Positions 38,732 through 51,619 of a DNA stretch of 64,000 bases are shown piece by piece (position 1 is the stretch's first letter; every line of letters begins with the position of its first letter). A model generated the notes under the pieces. That model did not search any database and was not told the DNA's origin. It saw only the letters and a list, made by a program, of their open reading frames with translations. The DNA comes from Erythroxylum novogranatense (Eukaryota; Streptophyta; Magnoliopsida; Malpighiales; Erythroxylaceae): positions 31,554,523-31,618,522 of the forward strand of contig CM057228.1 in assembly GCA_029891385.1 (NCBI GenBank), read 5' to 3'. A program made the translations under genes and the position numbers.

Positions 38732-40570
38732 TGTAGGAAAATCCCGGGAGGAACATCACATGTTCCAGCAGCGGAAAACAAAAATTTTGTTCCCGGGACC
38801 TTCCCGAAAACCTAGGATCCCGGTGTCGGTATGAAAACATCAACCTAAATAGCCAAAAGAGACTATCTCTAAAGGTGATCCACGCAGAGATCAGAAAACC
38901 TAACCGAGTCAAACCACTTTGACCCGGGAATAGCTAGAACAGATTAAAGCCTGCTAGAACCTACCTCTGTCCTAGAGAGCTTGAGAAAACGTTGGTCTTT
39001 GTGCTTGGAGAAGAGAAACTATGACACTTGAGGAAGAAGAAGACTTGAAATCACCATTCAAACTTTCCTTAACACTTAAGGAAATATTCTTCTCTTCAAA
39101 CCCTAAGCATCCTCGACGGCAACTCATCAAGACAAGCTTCTTATGTATATTTTTAACAATTAAAAAGAATCCATATGAGTTTGCCAAGTGTAAGCTTCAT
39201 TACCATCCATTTATTTAACTAATTAAATAAACAAACTTTGAAAAGTCAATGGCTTTATCTCTTCTCCCTAAAACCAACGCAGATCATGTTATATATATAT
39301 ATAATTAATTAATCTTAATTAATTAATTAACATATATATAATTGCTAAAGAGGTTCAGTCAAATTGGGGTCGGTCCTACCGGCCTACCGGGCCTCGATGC
39401 TGAAACAGCTCCGGAAACCTTTCTTAGCAATATTGATGTCACGATCTCATCGGGACATATCTCAATCCCATTGGGATCCATTTAATCCTAATGCTCTCCA
39501 TAATTGGAACTCTGTCCAATTACTATTTTACAGATTCTCTGAGTCACTCTTATGCGTGTGACCCTTTAAGCTCCCGGTTATGTTGGCCACTTAGATTAAC
39601 ACTTAATCTAAGCAAGTCATGAGCGGTATCTAGCAACACATCATGACCCCCAATTGACCGGAAAGTAATCGGTTTGATGTATTCATTACGAACCAGATCA
39701 CGAACCCTTCCATAGACAATTACTGTGCAATTCATCCTTTCACCATCCTATACCCCACTTGGTTATGAGTATGGTCAAAGTGTCAACTCTCACTAGACCA
39801 AGTCCAAATTGTGATAATAGCTTCTGATCCCGGGACTCATTACTCTATATGTCAATGAAGACACTCTTCATGACATATATGCTGGCCAGCCTTAGTAATG
39901 ATCCTGACAAGAGGCCATGGGTATCTCTTCTGCTAATCCAGAAGTGGTGAATCCTTTATTGGTTACTCAATTATCTTCAATACCTCAAGTCGCACTCCAA
40001 GCACCACCACCCTATGAGTTACCTCCGAAGGCAACAAGAAATGGAGTCAAAGCACGTGATCAAGATTCAAGATATCCTTGAGTACCTCAAGTCTAAGGAT
40101 ACTTGCACCATTGCTATGATGAGATTATCACGACACTTAGATAAGATATCCATGTGATGATCTCATGGCAGTCATCCAATGAACTTACTACCGCTAGTAA
40201 GCATCCACATGTCAACTCTAAATATCTCATATTTACGCTTCGAGATCCACCGCTGATCCAATCAAGGAATATGACATGTGCTAGTCTAACCGGATTAATG
40301 ATGTCCAATCTCATTAATCCTATGACTAGGGAAAATTTAGATACTGACATAATTGCACATGATAGGAATCTCAGGATTATGATCACATCATAATTTCCTT
40401 CATGCTATGTCATATATCATGGACTTCATTAATTTGATTAAAGATCAATATCAATTTATAAAGAACATCAAATAAATGAAACATGCCTTTCTTTATTTAT
40501 TCATAAAGTCTGTACATGACTATGAACAAAAAGCGCTAAAGGGGATTGCCTTTAGGGCACTACTCTAACA
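38732..40570 (-). repeat. Element D 5' LTR (intact)
   Basis: 1839 bp, TGTAGGAAAATCCC...CTACTCTAACA. It is the uninterrupted copy that shows the target site of F. Confidence 0.92.
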
Positions 40571-40652
40571 GCACCTTTATCGTGGGATACGTATCGGAGC
40601 GACCTTCGGGTTTCCCGATGTGTACCCTACGGTGAGGGGGCGCTACATTAAG

Positions 40653-40664
40653 TGGTATCAGAGC
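40653..40664 (+). other. Element C primer-binding site (tRNA-iMet)
   Basis: TGGTATCAGAGC, five bases after the 5' LTR of C, complementary to initiator tRNA-Met. It shows that C reads on the plus strand. Confidence 0.93.
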
Positions 40665-40731
40665 ATGGTTTGGCATCTTTTGGGCATAGTGTATTGTTAG
40701 GCTTGAATCACTGTAAGAATAGCAGAACTGA

Positions 40732-41684
40732 TCGAAATTTTTTGTCTGTTTTAGGTCATCCGTTCTTGGAGATCGAGTTGAACAACCAGCTGAACTGGAA
40801 TCGGTAGGAGCTAGTACGGAGTCTCCTGCTCCTCGTTCAGAGGAGTTGCCTCCTCGAGTTCCTGTGAGACGGGAACAGAGATATGATCTACTGCGTAAGC
40901 AGGGGGCGGTTGACTTCTATGGTAGCACCGACCCTGCGGAGGCTGAGGAATGGCTAGAGAGGACAGAGAGAGTCCTCGATCAGATGGACTGTGACCTGGA
41001 TGAGCGTTTCGATTACGCGGTTTCTCTACTACAGGGTTCTGCATATCAATGGTGGAAGACTGTTCCGGGCAGTACCACCAGGCCCTGCACACTGACATGG
41101 GATGATTTTCTGAGGGCGTTCAAGGACAATTTCATGCCTAAGATTTATCTAGAGATGAAGTTGCAGGAATTCTTAGAGTTGAGACAGGGGAAGTTGACCG
41201 TGGCTGACTATGAGGTGCGGTTCAACAAGTTAGTGGTTTATGCTTCTTCATTGGTGACTACTGAGGCTGACAGGTGTCGACGTTTTGAGGGCGGACTCAA
41301 TTTGGATATTCGTACCCTATTGGCTAGATCCGATATGGGCAATTTCATAGAGTTGAGGGCTGCAGCAGTGAGGATAGAGCAACTGCTGAGACAACGTATG
41401 GTTGAGACTGGTCAGGGGACCAGGATTAAGAGACCTAGTGATAGCTGTGGCAACGCCGGTAGAGAAATCAAGAAGCGCCGAGTAGGCCCTTCAGTCCGTA
41501 GGAGGGGCTAGACAGACCGGTCATGGGCGAGAGACAGCTTATGCATCGGGTAGTAGTGGCGGCGATGTCGAGTTTCGACGATCTGCTCCCATGTGTGAGC
41601 ATTGTGGCAAGAGACACAGTGGAGAGTGTCGATGGCTATCTGGAGCCTGCTTAAGGTGTGGTTCGATGGACCACCTAGTAAGGA
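40732..41684 (+). pseudogene. Element C gag, first part (interrupted by E)
   Basis: The frame is open from 40732 to the stop near 41511. It reads DFYGSTDPAEAEEWLERTER, AYQWWKTVPGS, TWDDFLRAFKDNFMP, MKLQEFLELRQGKLTVADYE and CRRFEGGLNLDIRTLLARSD, classic Tekay/Del gag. No ATG precedes it in frame, so the true start is lost. After a frameshift, zinc-knuckle motifs CEHCGKRHSGEC and CLRCGSMDHLVR appear (41591-41684), the second cut by the insertion of E. Gag would form the particle and bind RNA. The frame resumes at 53141. Confidence 0.88.
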
Positions 41685-43179
41685 TGATCGGCGGTTTATC
41701 GTTCAATATTAAAATCGATCCCTGGAAACCGGTCAAATTAAATTTATACCAAGGATTGCAATACAGATGCAACCTCGTCGACTCTCGAGGAACCAATGCA
41801 TCAATTGATCCTAGACTAGCCTAATGTTTGAATGATGCATGCAATTAAAGCAATAAAAAGGGTTTTGAGTGATTAATCTAAAATTAAACTAGACCAAAGC
41901 AAAGATAAATATTTTAGGATTTTGAAAAGATAAGGCAATTGAAATTAAATGGGACTGAAAACAATTAATAAAACTCTCCAAAAATGTAGCTCGGGTCATC
42001 ATCGCTCAAAATAATATCGGGTTTGAAATCCACTAAGTTTCAAAATAAACCTTAACAACTCGTTAAGTCCAAGAATTAATTAATCAACTCGATTAATTAA
42101 AACTTGTTAAAACCCCTTAGTGTATGCTATGAATGATTAATGCAACAAATCATTTGAATAAAACACAACCAACTTAATCAAACACAACTAGGCGATTAAA
42201 TTAATTGATGCAATCATCCAACCGATATACATGAACTCCATGTATTTAAAAACAGATTCAACAATAATCAAACATTAACACAAATCAAAGTTTAACGTCC
42301 TACTAAACTATAGCAAGACTCAATCGGTTATACATCGTAATAATACCAACTCGGATCGTTACAAGTTCATAATCAAATCTAAAAAATGTTGATTACCCTT
42401 GAAGCTCAAGAACTCGACCTCTGTTACATTTCCGGAGACTAAGAGTTTAGCCATGACTCGGATGACTCCATCATCACGGAGAATCACCGATAGTCATGAT
42501 CGTATTTATTTAACCGGAAGATGAAGACAATAACGTGGAATGTTGGAGATGAAAAAGATGAAGGCGGTGAACGCCGTCATGATCGAACTCAAACAAACAC
42601 AATATAAAAACTATCAAAACTAAAACAGAGAAGAAAAGGAAACAAACAGAGAAAATAGTGAACGAAGAACTAAAACCGGAGAAGACGAAGAAGAAACATC
42701 AGAAGGCGCCGCTTCATTTGCCCTAAATGGTAAGGTTTTATAGGAACTATGCGGGCGGGTCAAATAAAGGGATACTTTTGCCATTTTGGTCCGGTCACCC
42801 GACATTCGCCATTGCGGCGAATGATCGTAGTTCGTCATGGGCGAATGAATTTGGTCACTCGTCGCAATAATGAATTAAACACCATTAATTAGCCGCGCGA
42901 ATGGAGAGTCTCGATTCGTCCCAAATAACTCGCATGGCGTGTTGACTTCTTAATTGTTGACTACTTTGGTCCTACAAAATACAACCCATTTGCAGATCAA
43001 TTGTCCCAATAAAGATTATGCGAATTAATGACAAATGACAACAAAATATCGACAATGTGCAATTTATCAAAACTCAATGCGGGACCAAAATAAACATAAA
43101 AATCATAAATCGTGAGTCAACGGATGCATAATTACTAAAGAAAACGGGCCTAATTTATAGTATAAATTTGGTCCAATCA
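41685..43179 (-). repeat. Element E 3' LTR
   Basis: 1495 bp. The next bases read on the minus strand as AAGTGTGGGGAATT, the polypurine tract. It matches 51642-53140 with many small differences at CAG/CTG/CG words. Confidence 0.92.
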
Positions 43180-45540
43180 AATTCCCCACACTTAAACCTT
43201 TGTACTCTGAACAAAGCTTATAAGAGTCAAAAGGTACAAGAGTAAAAGAAAATTTTGCCCATGTTCAAACAATAACCAAAATTGACTCAATCCACTTTAT
43301 CGTAAGTCGAACGCAACAAATTGAAAGAGTGCTAATAAAACAAACATTGAAAGAATTTAAGCACAAGAGATTGAACAACGTAGAATCACTCAGATATGGT
43401 GTTTACGCCAACTCACTTGTATAGTAGGATATTTTCTCTCAATCTACTTAATACATCTCCTACCATAAACTTGTATCAATTTTATTTCTCCACTACAAGG
43501 ACTATCAATTTGAAGATCAAGAGGTCTTTAAGGGTTGTAATGAGCGGAAGGCTAAATGAATGGATGATGTGAAAGAAAGAAAAATATGAGCATGCGATAA
43601 AGTGAGGAATCGATGTCAACAAAGAAACTAAAACACTACACTAAAATAAATTGAATACACACACTTTTTTTTTTTAATTGTGGCTATCTCATTTTGAGAT
43701 GCTAATCCCTTTTTGGGATACAACACATTATTATCCCTTTTTGGGATACACAAGACTAACACTTTTCCATTTTCCAATACTTTTTTTTTTATAATCCAAA
43801 CACAGACTACCGACATCATCTAAGAATGTATGCAAATGCTCATAGCAAAAGGCTCAAGGGGCTAGCAAGAGGAAAAAGTGTTTAAGGGTTGGTGTTTGGG
43901 GAAAGAGCTGAAAGAAAGAACGCCTCTATCATATCCACAAAAATCTAGTCCATCAAGCTTTGAGTAAAAATTGACACAAGTTCTAGAGAAGAATGGACTA
44001 AGCAGATGCACACACAAAATATAGAAGAAAATTTGGCTCAATATCCTTCCAACAAGGTTTTGTCTCAATGATCAATCTCAAGTCTTAAAACTTAAAATGC
44101 TACCTTGTTAGCATGCTCCCATTTACTTAGTTTTGAAAACTTCAAAAGTTAAAATTTTATCGATCCAATTATCGTTCAAGAATGGAGAGCATTTTACAAA
44201 ACTCAAGTATCAAGTTGAAACTTATAAATGCTTTGCATGCAAGGCACAAAAGAACAAGTGCAGAAATTGTTTGATTTGGGGACCAAATTTATCGATTAAA
44301 GCGATGGCCACAAAATTATGCATAATGTTCTAAAGGTGTATAATGCAAAATATAAAGGAATGGCTCCCCACACTTAAACATGGCATTGTCCACAATGGCT
44401 AAAATAGTAGGGCATAGAGGAGACCATAAAAGCAGATAAAATGAAATGTGGATATATCCTTAAACTCAAAAAGTGTGGACGAAATGAAGAATCCAAGAAC
44501 AAAAGACATCAAGAAACAGAGAATTCAGCAAAACAAAAACAACATGTTAATCTAAACAGAGGATCATCCTCGACGGGCGGTTCGGGAGGGACAATGCACG
44601 AGGAGCACGAAAAAAGGAGGTGAGGTGGAACTAGGCGAAAAGGGTTAGGAGCAGCCGTGACCGGAGGCGGAACGGTAACGAAAGATGAGGGGTAATCATG
44701 TTCTGTATGGAGCGGAAAGTCTCACGGTCAGCCTCCAGTTGAGTCTCAAGACGACGGATTTCCGCTCGAAGCGTGGTCACCTCGAGGAGCCGGGCAATCG
44801 CAGGAGGAGGAGATTCACGAGACGAAACCGCAGAGGGGCAAGAGGGGAGGTTTCTCGCTGCGCTAGCATTGTGAGTGTGAGACATGGTCCTGCAATTACA
44901 ATTAATGTAAACAAAATTTAACGAGCAAAATCACATTGAATCACCCGAATTAGGTCCGCAGGCATTTGTTGCGACGAACAAGAACGTTCGCTGCGGCGAA
45001 TTATGAACTTCGTCGCGACGAACGGTGGTTCTGTATCCACATGGAGCGAACAACGCCGATACCCTAACTAAACATTACCAATGAAAATGAAAGTGAACAA
45101 AGAGAGAAATAAAAGAAAAGAGGCTTACGAGAGTCGATTAGGGAGGAGACTTTGAAGGAGATGTCTACGGAGGAAGGAGACAACTCGATAGAGGCGTGAA
45201 GAAACAAGAGACCGAGCGAGAGAAGAGAAAGAGGGAGAAGGAGAAGAAATAAGGTTGTAGGCAAACAGAAGGCGAGAGAAGAAAAGACTAAAAGGGCCTC
45301 GACAAAAGAGATGTCCAACGGTCTAGAGGGTAAAGATGTCCGTCTTTGCCGCGACGAAGCGATCGCTAGCATGGCGAACAAAACAGAAAACCCTATATTA
45401 GCCAAGCGAACAATGAAGTTCACAAGCATGAAAAGCCCAAAATATCCCACATTTTAACCAATAACTTCAATTTAATCATTCCTTAACAAACTAGAAAGAT
45501 CCTAGAGTGACAAAAAGGGAAAACTTGATTCAAACTATTT
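43180..45540 (-). other. Element E 3' region between integrase and polypurine tract
   Basis: About 2.3 kb with no known domain. One minus-strand frame (44885-44631, starting MSHTHNAS) has a heptad-like stretch LLEVTTLRAEIRRLETQLEA that could be a coiled coil. Extra frames after integrase are known in some Athila/Tat elements, but this one is not recognised. A hydrophobic frame at 45450-45064 is probably chance. Confidence 0.5.
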
Positions 45541-45689
45541 GTAATAGAACAACAAATCCTACCTAACTACATCTAAGTCTATTGATTGGGTCTTTCCTCC
45601 ACATTTAAACAATGAATCACAATGATAAAATTGGCAACAAAAGCAGAGACATATAATAGATAAACAAGTGAGGGAAAGAAGTAACTGAT

Positions 45690-46930
45690 AATTACAATTG
45701 GTTGAGGAGTCCCATGATAGAGCTTGAGCAGATGTCCATCGACCAAATCGCGCGCCATTTGTTCCTCGCAAAAGTTCTATCATACCAAAATTATGTACTT
45801 TAACTACCAAATAAGGTCCTTCCAACGATGATTGAATTTGCGAGTTTTGAATGTGAAGCGGGCTTTATACAAGAGCACTTTGTCGCCTTCCTTAAAAGTC
45901 TTTCTGAGAAGCATCTTGTCATGTATCGCTTTGCCTTTTCCTTGTAGAGCCGAGAGTGCTCATATGCTTCAAGTCGTAGCTCCTCTAATTCTTGCAATTG
46001 GAGTTTCCTTTCCATTCCCGATAGGTCAAAATCCATGTTGCATTGTTTTATTGCCTAATAGGCCTTATGCTCTAGCTCCACAGTAAATGATGAGCCTTTC
46101 CATAAATCAACCGTATAGGGACATTCCTATTGGGATTTATAAGCGGATGCGCCCACAAAGCTTCCTCTAAACGCAGACTCCAATCCTTTTAGAGGCTTGA
46201 CTATCCTTTCCAAAATGTGCTTAACCTCTCTGCTTGAAACTTCGCTGACCATTAGTTTGTGGGTGGTAGGCGGTAGAGACCTTATGGGTAACTCCAAATT
46301 TGGAAAGCAAGTTAGTAATAATCCGTTGCAAAATGGGTTCCACGATCACTCACCACTTTGCTTTGGGAATTCCAAACCGACGTAAAATATTGGATTTGAG
46401 GAATTTCGTGATCGTCACGCGTCATCTTGTCTAGTGGGAATAGCCTCGATCCATTTCAAACATAGTCTACCCTAAGAGAATATACACGAACCCGAACGAT
46501 GGGGAAGCGGCCCCATGAAGTCGATACCCCAAACATCAAAATTTCGCAGAACATCATTGGTTGTTGCGGCATCTCATGGCGCTTCCCTAACCCTCCAAAC
46601 GTTGACACTTGTCGCACGCTAGGCAAAATGGAAAGAGTCCCAAAATTGTAGGCCGAAGAACTCAATCCAAAACTTTTCTACCGTTCTTCTAGCATTGAAA
46701 TGTCCCCACAAACCATGGAGTGGCAAGTCGATAGTATGTCATTGAATTCTTCATCGCTGACACATCGACGAATCACTTGGTCACTGATATCTTCCAAAGG
46801 TAAGGCTCGTCCCAAATGTAATGTCGAGCTTCACTCTTCAATTTCGAGCACCCTCGAGTCATACGCATGTGGAGTTAAATTTGTCATTAAGTAATTAACA
46901 ATATGCGCATACCAAGGCTCCTCGAGAATC
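45690..46930 (-). pseudogene. Element E integrase (broken)
   Basis: Readable in pieces on the minus strand. Near 46560-46440 come GLGKRHEMPQQPM, FDVWGIDFMGPFP (first catalytic Asp, frame-corrected) and VYSLRVDYV. 46036-45900 gives MERKLQLQELEELRLEAYEH then SRLYKEKAKRY, the Athila integrase C-terminal arm. 45825-45760 gives GPYLVVKVHNFGMIELL, the GPF/Y-type module. Stops and frameshifts throughout. Confidence 0.78.
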
Positions 46931-46959
46931 ATGCACACGTGATGAGTCCGGAAAAGAAT

Positions 46960-48330
46960 CACAAGTCGATCGGAAGAGTCCACCCTTTAGTATTTTGTGG
47001 TAGTCTACTCGGATGGTCACCTACTTGGTTTGCGGCACCACTCGATCTTTAATCTCAATATCAAACTCTTGAAGAAGCAAAGTCCAACGGATCAACTGGT
47101 TTCGATTGTGGCTTCGTTAAGAGGTACTTAACAACATGATCGGTGAAAATGATGACATGGGAATCGAGCAAATCGCCGGAATTTTTCTAATGCGAAGATT
47201 ATTGCAAAGAGTTCTTTTCAACAGTGGTGTAATTGGCTTGAGTGGATCTAAAGTTCTGGGGCGTATGCAATAACTCGAGCTAACTTCTCCTCATGTTGTC
47301 CTAACATGGCTCCCACAAAGATAATTGGAAGCATCACACTAAAGTTCAAAAGGCGATGCCAAACAGGCAACTGTAATAGGAGGGAAATAAGTTTAACTTT
47401 AAGTGTATCAAAAGCCTTTTACATGAAGCATCAAACTCAAATTTCTCATCTTTTGCAAAGTTTTGAAAGAGGAAGGCGATTTTGCTAAAATCCTTAATAA
47501 ATCGCTCAGAAAATCTCAAGATGACCTAGGAACGACACGATATCTCGACGCAGTAGATAAGGAAGGAAGATATGACTTGATTTTAGCTTTGTCGACTTCA
47601 ATTCCTTTCTTTGAAATCAAATGTCCGAGCACAATACCCTCATTTACCATAAAATGGCATTTTCAAAGTTAAGGATCAAGTTCTTCTCGATGCATCTCTT
47701 AAGAACTTTAGTCGGGTTAAAGAGACAGAATTGAATGAATCGCCGTGAACTGTGAAATCATCCATGAAGACTTCCATACTTTCTTCCAAAAATCGCAGAA
47801 CAAATGACATCACACATCACCGAAGGTACCGGGCATTACATAAACCAAAAGGCATCCCGCGATCTGCAAAGGTGCCAAGGGACAAGTAAATGTGGTCTTA
47901 TCTTGGTCCTCAAAGAATGGGTACTTGAAGTACCCGAGAAACCATCTAAGAAACGAGAACGCGATTTCGGCTAACCTTTCTAGCATCCGGTCGATGAATG
48001 GCAAGGAAAGTGATCCTTTCGAGTGGCGCCGTTTAATTTGCGATAGTCAATACAAACTCGCCACTAATTTTGCACTCTAGTAGGGATGAGTTCATCCTCT
48101 CATTTTCACCACAATGATCCCACTTTTTTCGAACCACATGAATGGGGTGACCCATTCACCGTCAGAGATCGGATAAATAATCCCAAAGACTTAACAACTT
48201 TGTGATTTCCTTTTTACTACATCCGAGTTAGCGGGTTTAATCTTCGCGGGGTTGCCTTCTTGCCTTGGAACCCTCATTCAACAATATCCTATGAGTGCAA
48301 AGGGTCGGGCTAATCCTGTATGTCTGCTAA
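46960..48330 (-). pseudogene. Element E reverse transcriptase and RNase H (broken)
   Basis: 48004-47810 has MPFIDRMLERLAEIAF, DQDKTTFTCPLAPL and the end of the palm domain (VMPGTFGDV, a decayed N-A-P-x-T-F-Q-R). Upstream, near 48150, is a decayed VTNGSPHSC-type start. RNase H pieces (KELFAIIFALEKF, IIFTDH) are readable near 47210-47130. The order and words are Athila pol. The domain cannot be translated as one frame. Confidence 0.75.
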
Positions 48331-48562
48331 TGACCACCCTATTAAGTGCTTATGCTCATCAACACTTTCAAAAGTTGCTTTTCTTCAAGCTCGGATAAAG
48401 AATTTGCAATTATGATGGTAATTTATTATTGGGCTCTAGAAAAGCGATTTCAATGAGTGAGGTAAGGGCTTTAGTTCTAACTCGGGGTTGTAAAATGGAA
48501 GGACCAACTTAGGAAGCTCAAGGAAAAAGGTTTCTGCATTTTACGACAATTGAAAGGATCAA

Positions 48563-49100
48563 TCAAGAATTCCTCGGGGTCTTTGGCGAACACAATTCAA
48601 GATTAGATGACTTATCGTGCAGATCCTTATCATAGTTTGATTGAGTAGAAAGAACGCTAAGCATGTTAACACCCAGTAGGGAATAATCTTCATGAGGATG
48701 CTTCATAGCTTCATACATGTTGAAGCTAACTTGTTGATCACCAACTTCCATGGTGATCTCCCTTCCTTCATACTAATCATAGTACTTGCAATCAAAGGAA
48801 AGGTCGTCAGAGGATCAAGGAAGTGTCTGCACAACTTCGTAAGACATATCTAGAACGTAGAAATCTGCAGGAAACACTAATCCTTTGACTTGGACCAAGA
48901 TATCCTCAATAATGCCCACAGGATGTCTGAAGGATCTGTCGGCCAATTGCAACACTACTGATGTAGGCTTTATGCTCTTCACTCCGAGGACCTCATAAAT
49001 GATTTCGCATAACATTAATCGCTGCTCCTAAATCCAATAATGCTCTCCCAATTGTTACCTTTCCTATAACACAAGGAATAGTAAATGAGCACAGGTCTTG
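48563..49100 (-). pseudogene. Element E protease region
   Basis: RALLDLGAAINVM (about 49060-49015, frame-shifted) and then 49015-48815 with LGVKSIKPTSVVLQLADRSF, VGIIEDILVQVKGLVFPADF and YVLDM, the Athila-type aspartic protease. 48751-48563 is the linker MEVGDQQVSFNMYEAMKHP leading to reverse transcriptase. Confidence 0.82.
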
Positions 49101-49743
49101 CACTTGACCGGATTTGGGGCTTAAATAAAGCCGACACATTTGAGCTCACTTGGACACGTTCGTTGGGCCTAAATTTACGCTTGTTGGTGCACAGGTCCTT
49201 CAGATACTTAGCATAGGCGGGCATTTTTTTAATCAAATCCAGCAGGGGCACGTTGACTTCAACCTTCTCAAACAGGTCAATAATTTCCTTTTCATGTTTT
49301 AGCTCATTGACCTTCTTGCTCATCAAATATGAGTTCGGAAAAGGGAGGTCCCTTAAGTTGACTTCCTTACTGGCAGGGTCATTTTTGCTCGATTTATCCT
49401 TATCAGTTCTTCTTCCTAATATGCTCGATGATTGCTCTTTATCCTCAATTGGTGATTGCTTCTTATTTCTCAACAATTCCTCTTCGCGATCACTCTCTGA
49501 TCGCACAGCTTGCTTCTCTCTCACTTGAGGCGCTTCTTCAACCTCAATTTCCTCGGTGCATTCTTCTTCTTCAGGAATGTTGAAATGCACTTTCTTTCCA
49601 CTCCTCAACTCAATTGCATTTAAACTCTTCGGGTTAATCACCGTGTTGGAGGGAATGGTCCCGCTACTTCTAGCTTGGTTGTCACTCAAATTATTAGACA
49701 ATTGGTGACATATGAGTTCAAGTTCTCGGCCTTGGTTTCCCAT
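49015..49743 (-). CDS. Element E gag C-terminal / linker frame
   Basis: Open frame of 242 residues, part of the gag-pol polyprotein. It contains QLSNNLSDNQAR, LNAIELRSGKKVHF, a strongly charged Glu/Lys-rich middle, and then EKEIIDLFEKVEVNVPLLDL with AKYLKDLCTNKRKFR. That last part is a conserved Athila segment just before the protease. Its last ~30 residues are out of frame with the protease that follows. Confidence 0.78.
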   Translation of the reverse strand: MGNQGRELELICHQLSNNLSDNQARSSGTIPSNTVINPKSLNAIELRSGKKVHFNIPEEEECTEEIEVEEAPQVREKQAVRSESDREEELLRNKKQSPIEDKEQSSSILGRRTDKDKSSKNDPASKEVNLRDLPFPNSYLMSKKVNELKHEKEIIDLFEKVEVNVPLLDLIKKMPAYAKYLKDLCTNKRKFRPNERVQVSSNVSALFKPQIRSSARPVLIYYSLCYRKGNNWESIIGFRSSD

Positions 49744-50167
49744 TGATCCATGCGTTTCTCAAGGCACTAAAGCGGGCAGCATTTTTAGTGAGTCTGTTGG
49801 ATGAGGTTTGCGATGGCGTTGAATTGATTTCTTGTGGAAGTTCGTTCCTCTTTCATCAACGTCATCATACCATGCAGCAGCTTGGTTGGTGTCCTCCTTG
49901 GGTGGCGGTGGTTGTTACCTTTACGCTTGTTGATCCTGGGCTGGTTTGTAGATTGTCCACTCCACTCCTTCTGGCGGTTGGGTGCTCTTTCGCGTTATTC
50001 CTCCAACTAAAATTTGGGTGGGATCTCCATCCCTCATTATATGTGTTGGAATCGGGTCCCATTTTCGATCCTCGCTACCTTGATACATTCTTGAGACTTC
50101 TTCATATCTGCCAGACAAACACTTGAAATGTGCATCATCGAGCCACAAGATTCGCAACTAGGTGCGA

Positions 50168-50914
50168 CTAATTGATGGAAGGTGATGGGCGATGCACATT
50201 CAAATTCTTAAGCTCGGTAGTGATCGAGGATAACTGTGAAGTTATCCTATGCTCGAGAATCCACCTTTGATTCGGGCTCTCCATCCTCTTAGTTTGAGCC
50301 GACATGGCTCCTACTTCATTAACGCTCCTGGAATCACGAACACTATACTGTTGATGATTCAGGGCCATTCTCTTAATTAGGGCCCAAGCTTCTGGCGCGG
50401 TGAGGTCAATCAATGAACCTCCCGACGCAGCATCCAACATCCCTTTCTCTTGATTCTTCACCCCATCATAAAAATATTGAACGAGCTTGTTCATCAGGGA
50501 TCCGATGATGGGGCACCGAGACAACAGATCTTGAAATCTGTTCCAAAAATCATACAGGGACTCGTCATAATCTTGTTTGGCAGAATATATCTCCTTTCTC
50601 ATTGACGACGTCCTAGAAGCTGGAAAATACTTTTCCAGAAAAGCTTTCCGTAAGTTGGCCCAACTGTGATAGGCATTCGCAACATGCCTTGGGAGGCTCA
50701 TGTACCACTCCCGGGCCTTTCCTTCTAACGACAAATGGAAGACTTTCCACAGCACCTGGTCCAGATGTGCTCCTACAGGCTTCATACTCTGACAGATCAT
50801 GGTGAGGGCCTGAAGATGCATGTAGGGGTCCTCTCCCGTTAAACCGTGAAATTTGGGGAGAGAGTTAATCAATAAACCTTTGACTTCGAAATTTACATCG
50901 AAGTTAGGGCGCAA
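50168..50914 (-). CDS. Element E gag (intact core)
   Basis: Frame of 248 residues with the Ty3/gypsy retrotransposon gag domain: LPKFHGLTGEDPYMHLQALT, VFHLSLEGKAREWYMSLPRH, WANLRKAFLEKYFPASR, YDFWNRFQDLLSRCPIIG and LVQYFYDGV. It is the best-preserved gag of the window and shows what F's broken copy should read. There is no ATG at its 5' edge; related sequence continues upstream to about 51070, with a stop and a shift. Gag would form the cytoplasmic particle that carries the RNA. Confidence 0.88.
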   Translation of the reverse strand: MRPNFDVNFEVKGLLINSLPKFHGLTGEDPYMHLQALTMICQSMKPVGAHLDQVLWKVFHLSLEGKAREWYMSLPRHVANAYHSWANLRKAFLEKYFPASRTSSMRKEIYSAKQDYDESLYDFWNRFQDLLSRCPIIGSLMNKLVQYFYDGVKNQEKGMLDAASGGSLIDLTAPEAWALIKRMALNHQQYSVRDSRSVNEVGAMSAQTKRMESPNQRWILEHRITSQLSSITTELKNLNVHRPSPSIN

Positions 50915-51619
50915 CGCGTAGTGAAAGGATCGTAGTGTACGTCCGAGGTTGTAGCTTCTCGGATGGTCCTACGTCGATGTTCGCATTGTTGTCATCTGCG
51001 TTCTGGTCACCGTTAAGACCGTGATCTCCATCTCGGGGTGGTTGGCCGGATATTCTTGTTGTTCAGACCATCTCGATTCTAATCGATCTAGTGTTCTAAG
51101 TCTTTCTTGCTCTCTCTTGTTCTTCCTAAGTTGTCTAAGGTGTCGCCAATTTCAGGTTGAAAATGAACTAGCCTAAGTCTACGGGCATGCACAAGAGAAG
51201 TTCACCTAAGATAGCTCACTAAAGCGACAACGGATAGCAAGGCTTCAATTCACTCAAGTTCACTGCGGCGTAAGAACTCTTCATTGCGGCGAATCGAATA
51301 AATCAGAATGTTCGCCATGGCGAATATAAACTCATTGCGACGACGGATGAACTCGGCTGTGATTTAATGAGGAACTCGTCACAGCCAAGAAGCACAGACA
51401 AGCAAGGCAAACAGAATTAACTTAAAATTACGCACAATAAACAAGAACAATCAGAATAAACACTTAAAACAAAGCAGAATGAAATAACAAACAGGATTAA
51501 CACTAAAAACACTTAAGTAGAACAGAAATTAAATGAAATTATGCAATGCAAACAAAATGCAAACAAAAATTAAAATCAAAACAAACACTGGCTAACCTAG
51601 AGAACCAATTAATTTGATT
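50915..51619. other. Element E leader and gag N-terminal remnant
   Basis: 51070-50915 is the damaged N-terminus of gag. The rest is untranslated leader, rich in AACAAA words and in CGGCGAA/CGCCATGGCGAA words. Confidence 0.55.

Larger units (their letters stand above)
23509..40570 (-). mobile_element. Element D: Ty1/copia retrotransposon in the 5' LTR of C
   Basis: It starts TGTAGGAAAATCCC, ends GGGCACTACTCTAACA, and is flanked by GCACC at 23504-23508 and 40571-40575. On the minus strand the order is 5' LTR (38732-40570), primer site, ~2-kb leader with repeats, gag, protease, integrase, reverse transcriptase, RNase H, polypurine tract, 3' LTR (23509-32808, split by F). Without F it is about 9.6 kb. 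Coding frames are broken in several places, so this copy looks inactive. Confidence 0.92.
20774..40647 (+). repeat. Element C 5' LTR, split by element D
   Basis: The LTR runs 20774-23508 and resumes after D and its target duplication at 40576-40647, about 2.8 kb when joined. It matches 55132-57949 along its length. It is interrupted at ...GGTGATGCACC. Confidence 0.92.

Noticed and set aside
45064..45450. Hydrophobic 128-residue frame on the minus strand, possible envelope-like protein
   Set aside because: Composition follows a purine/pyrimidine-biased stretch (GAGAAGAGAAAGAGG); no signal peptide, glycosylation pattern or family motif, and the corresponding part of F does not keep it.
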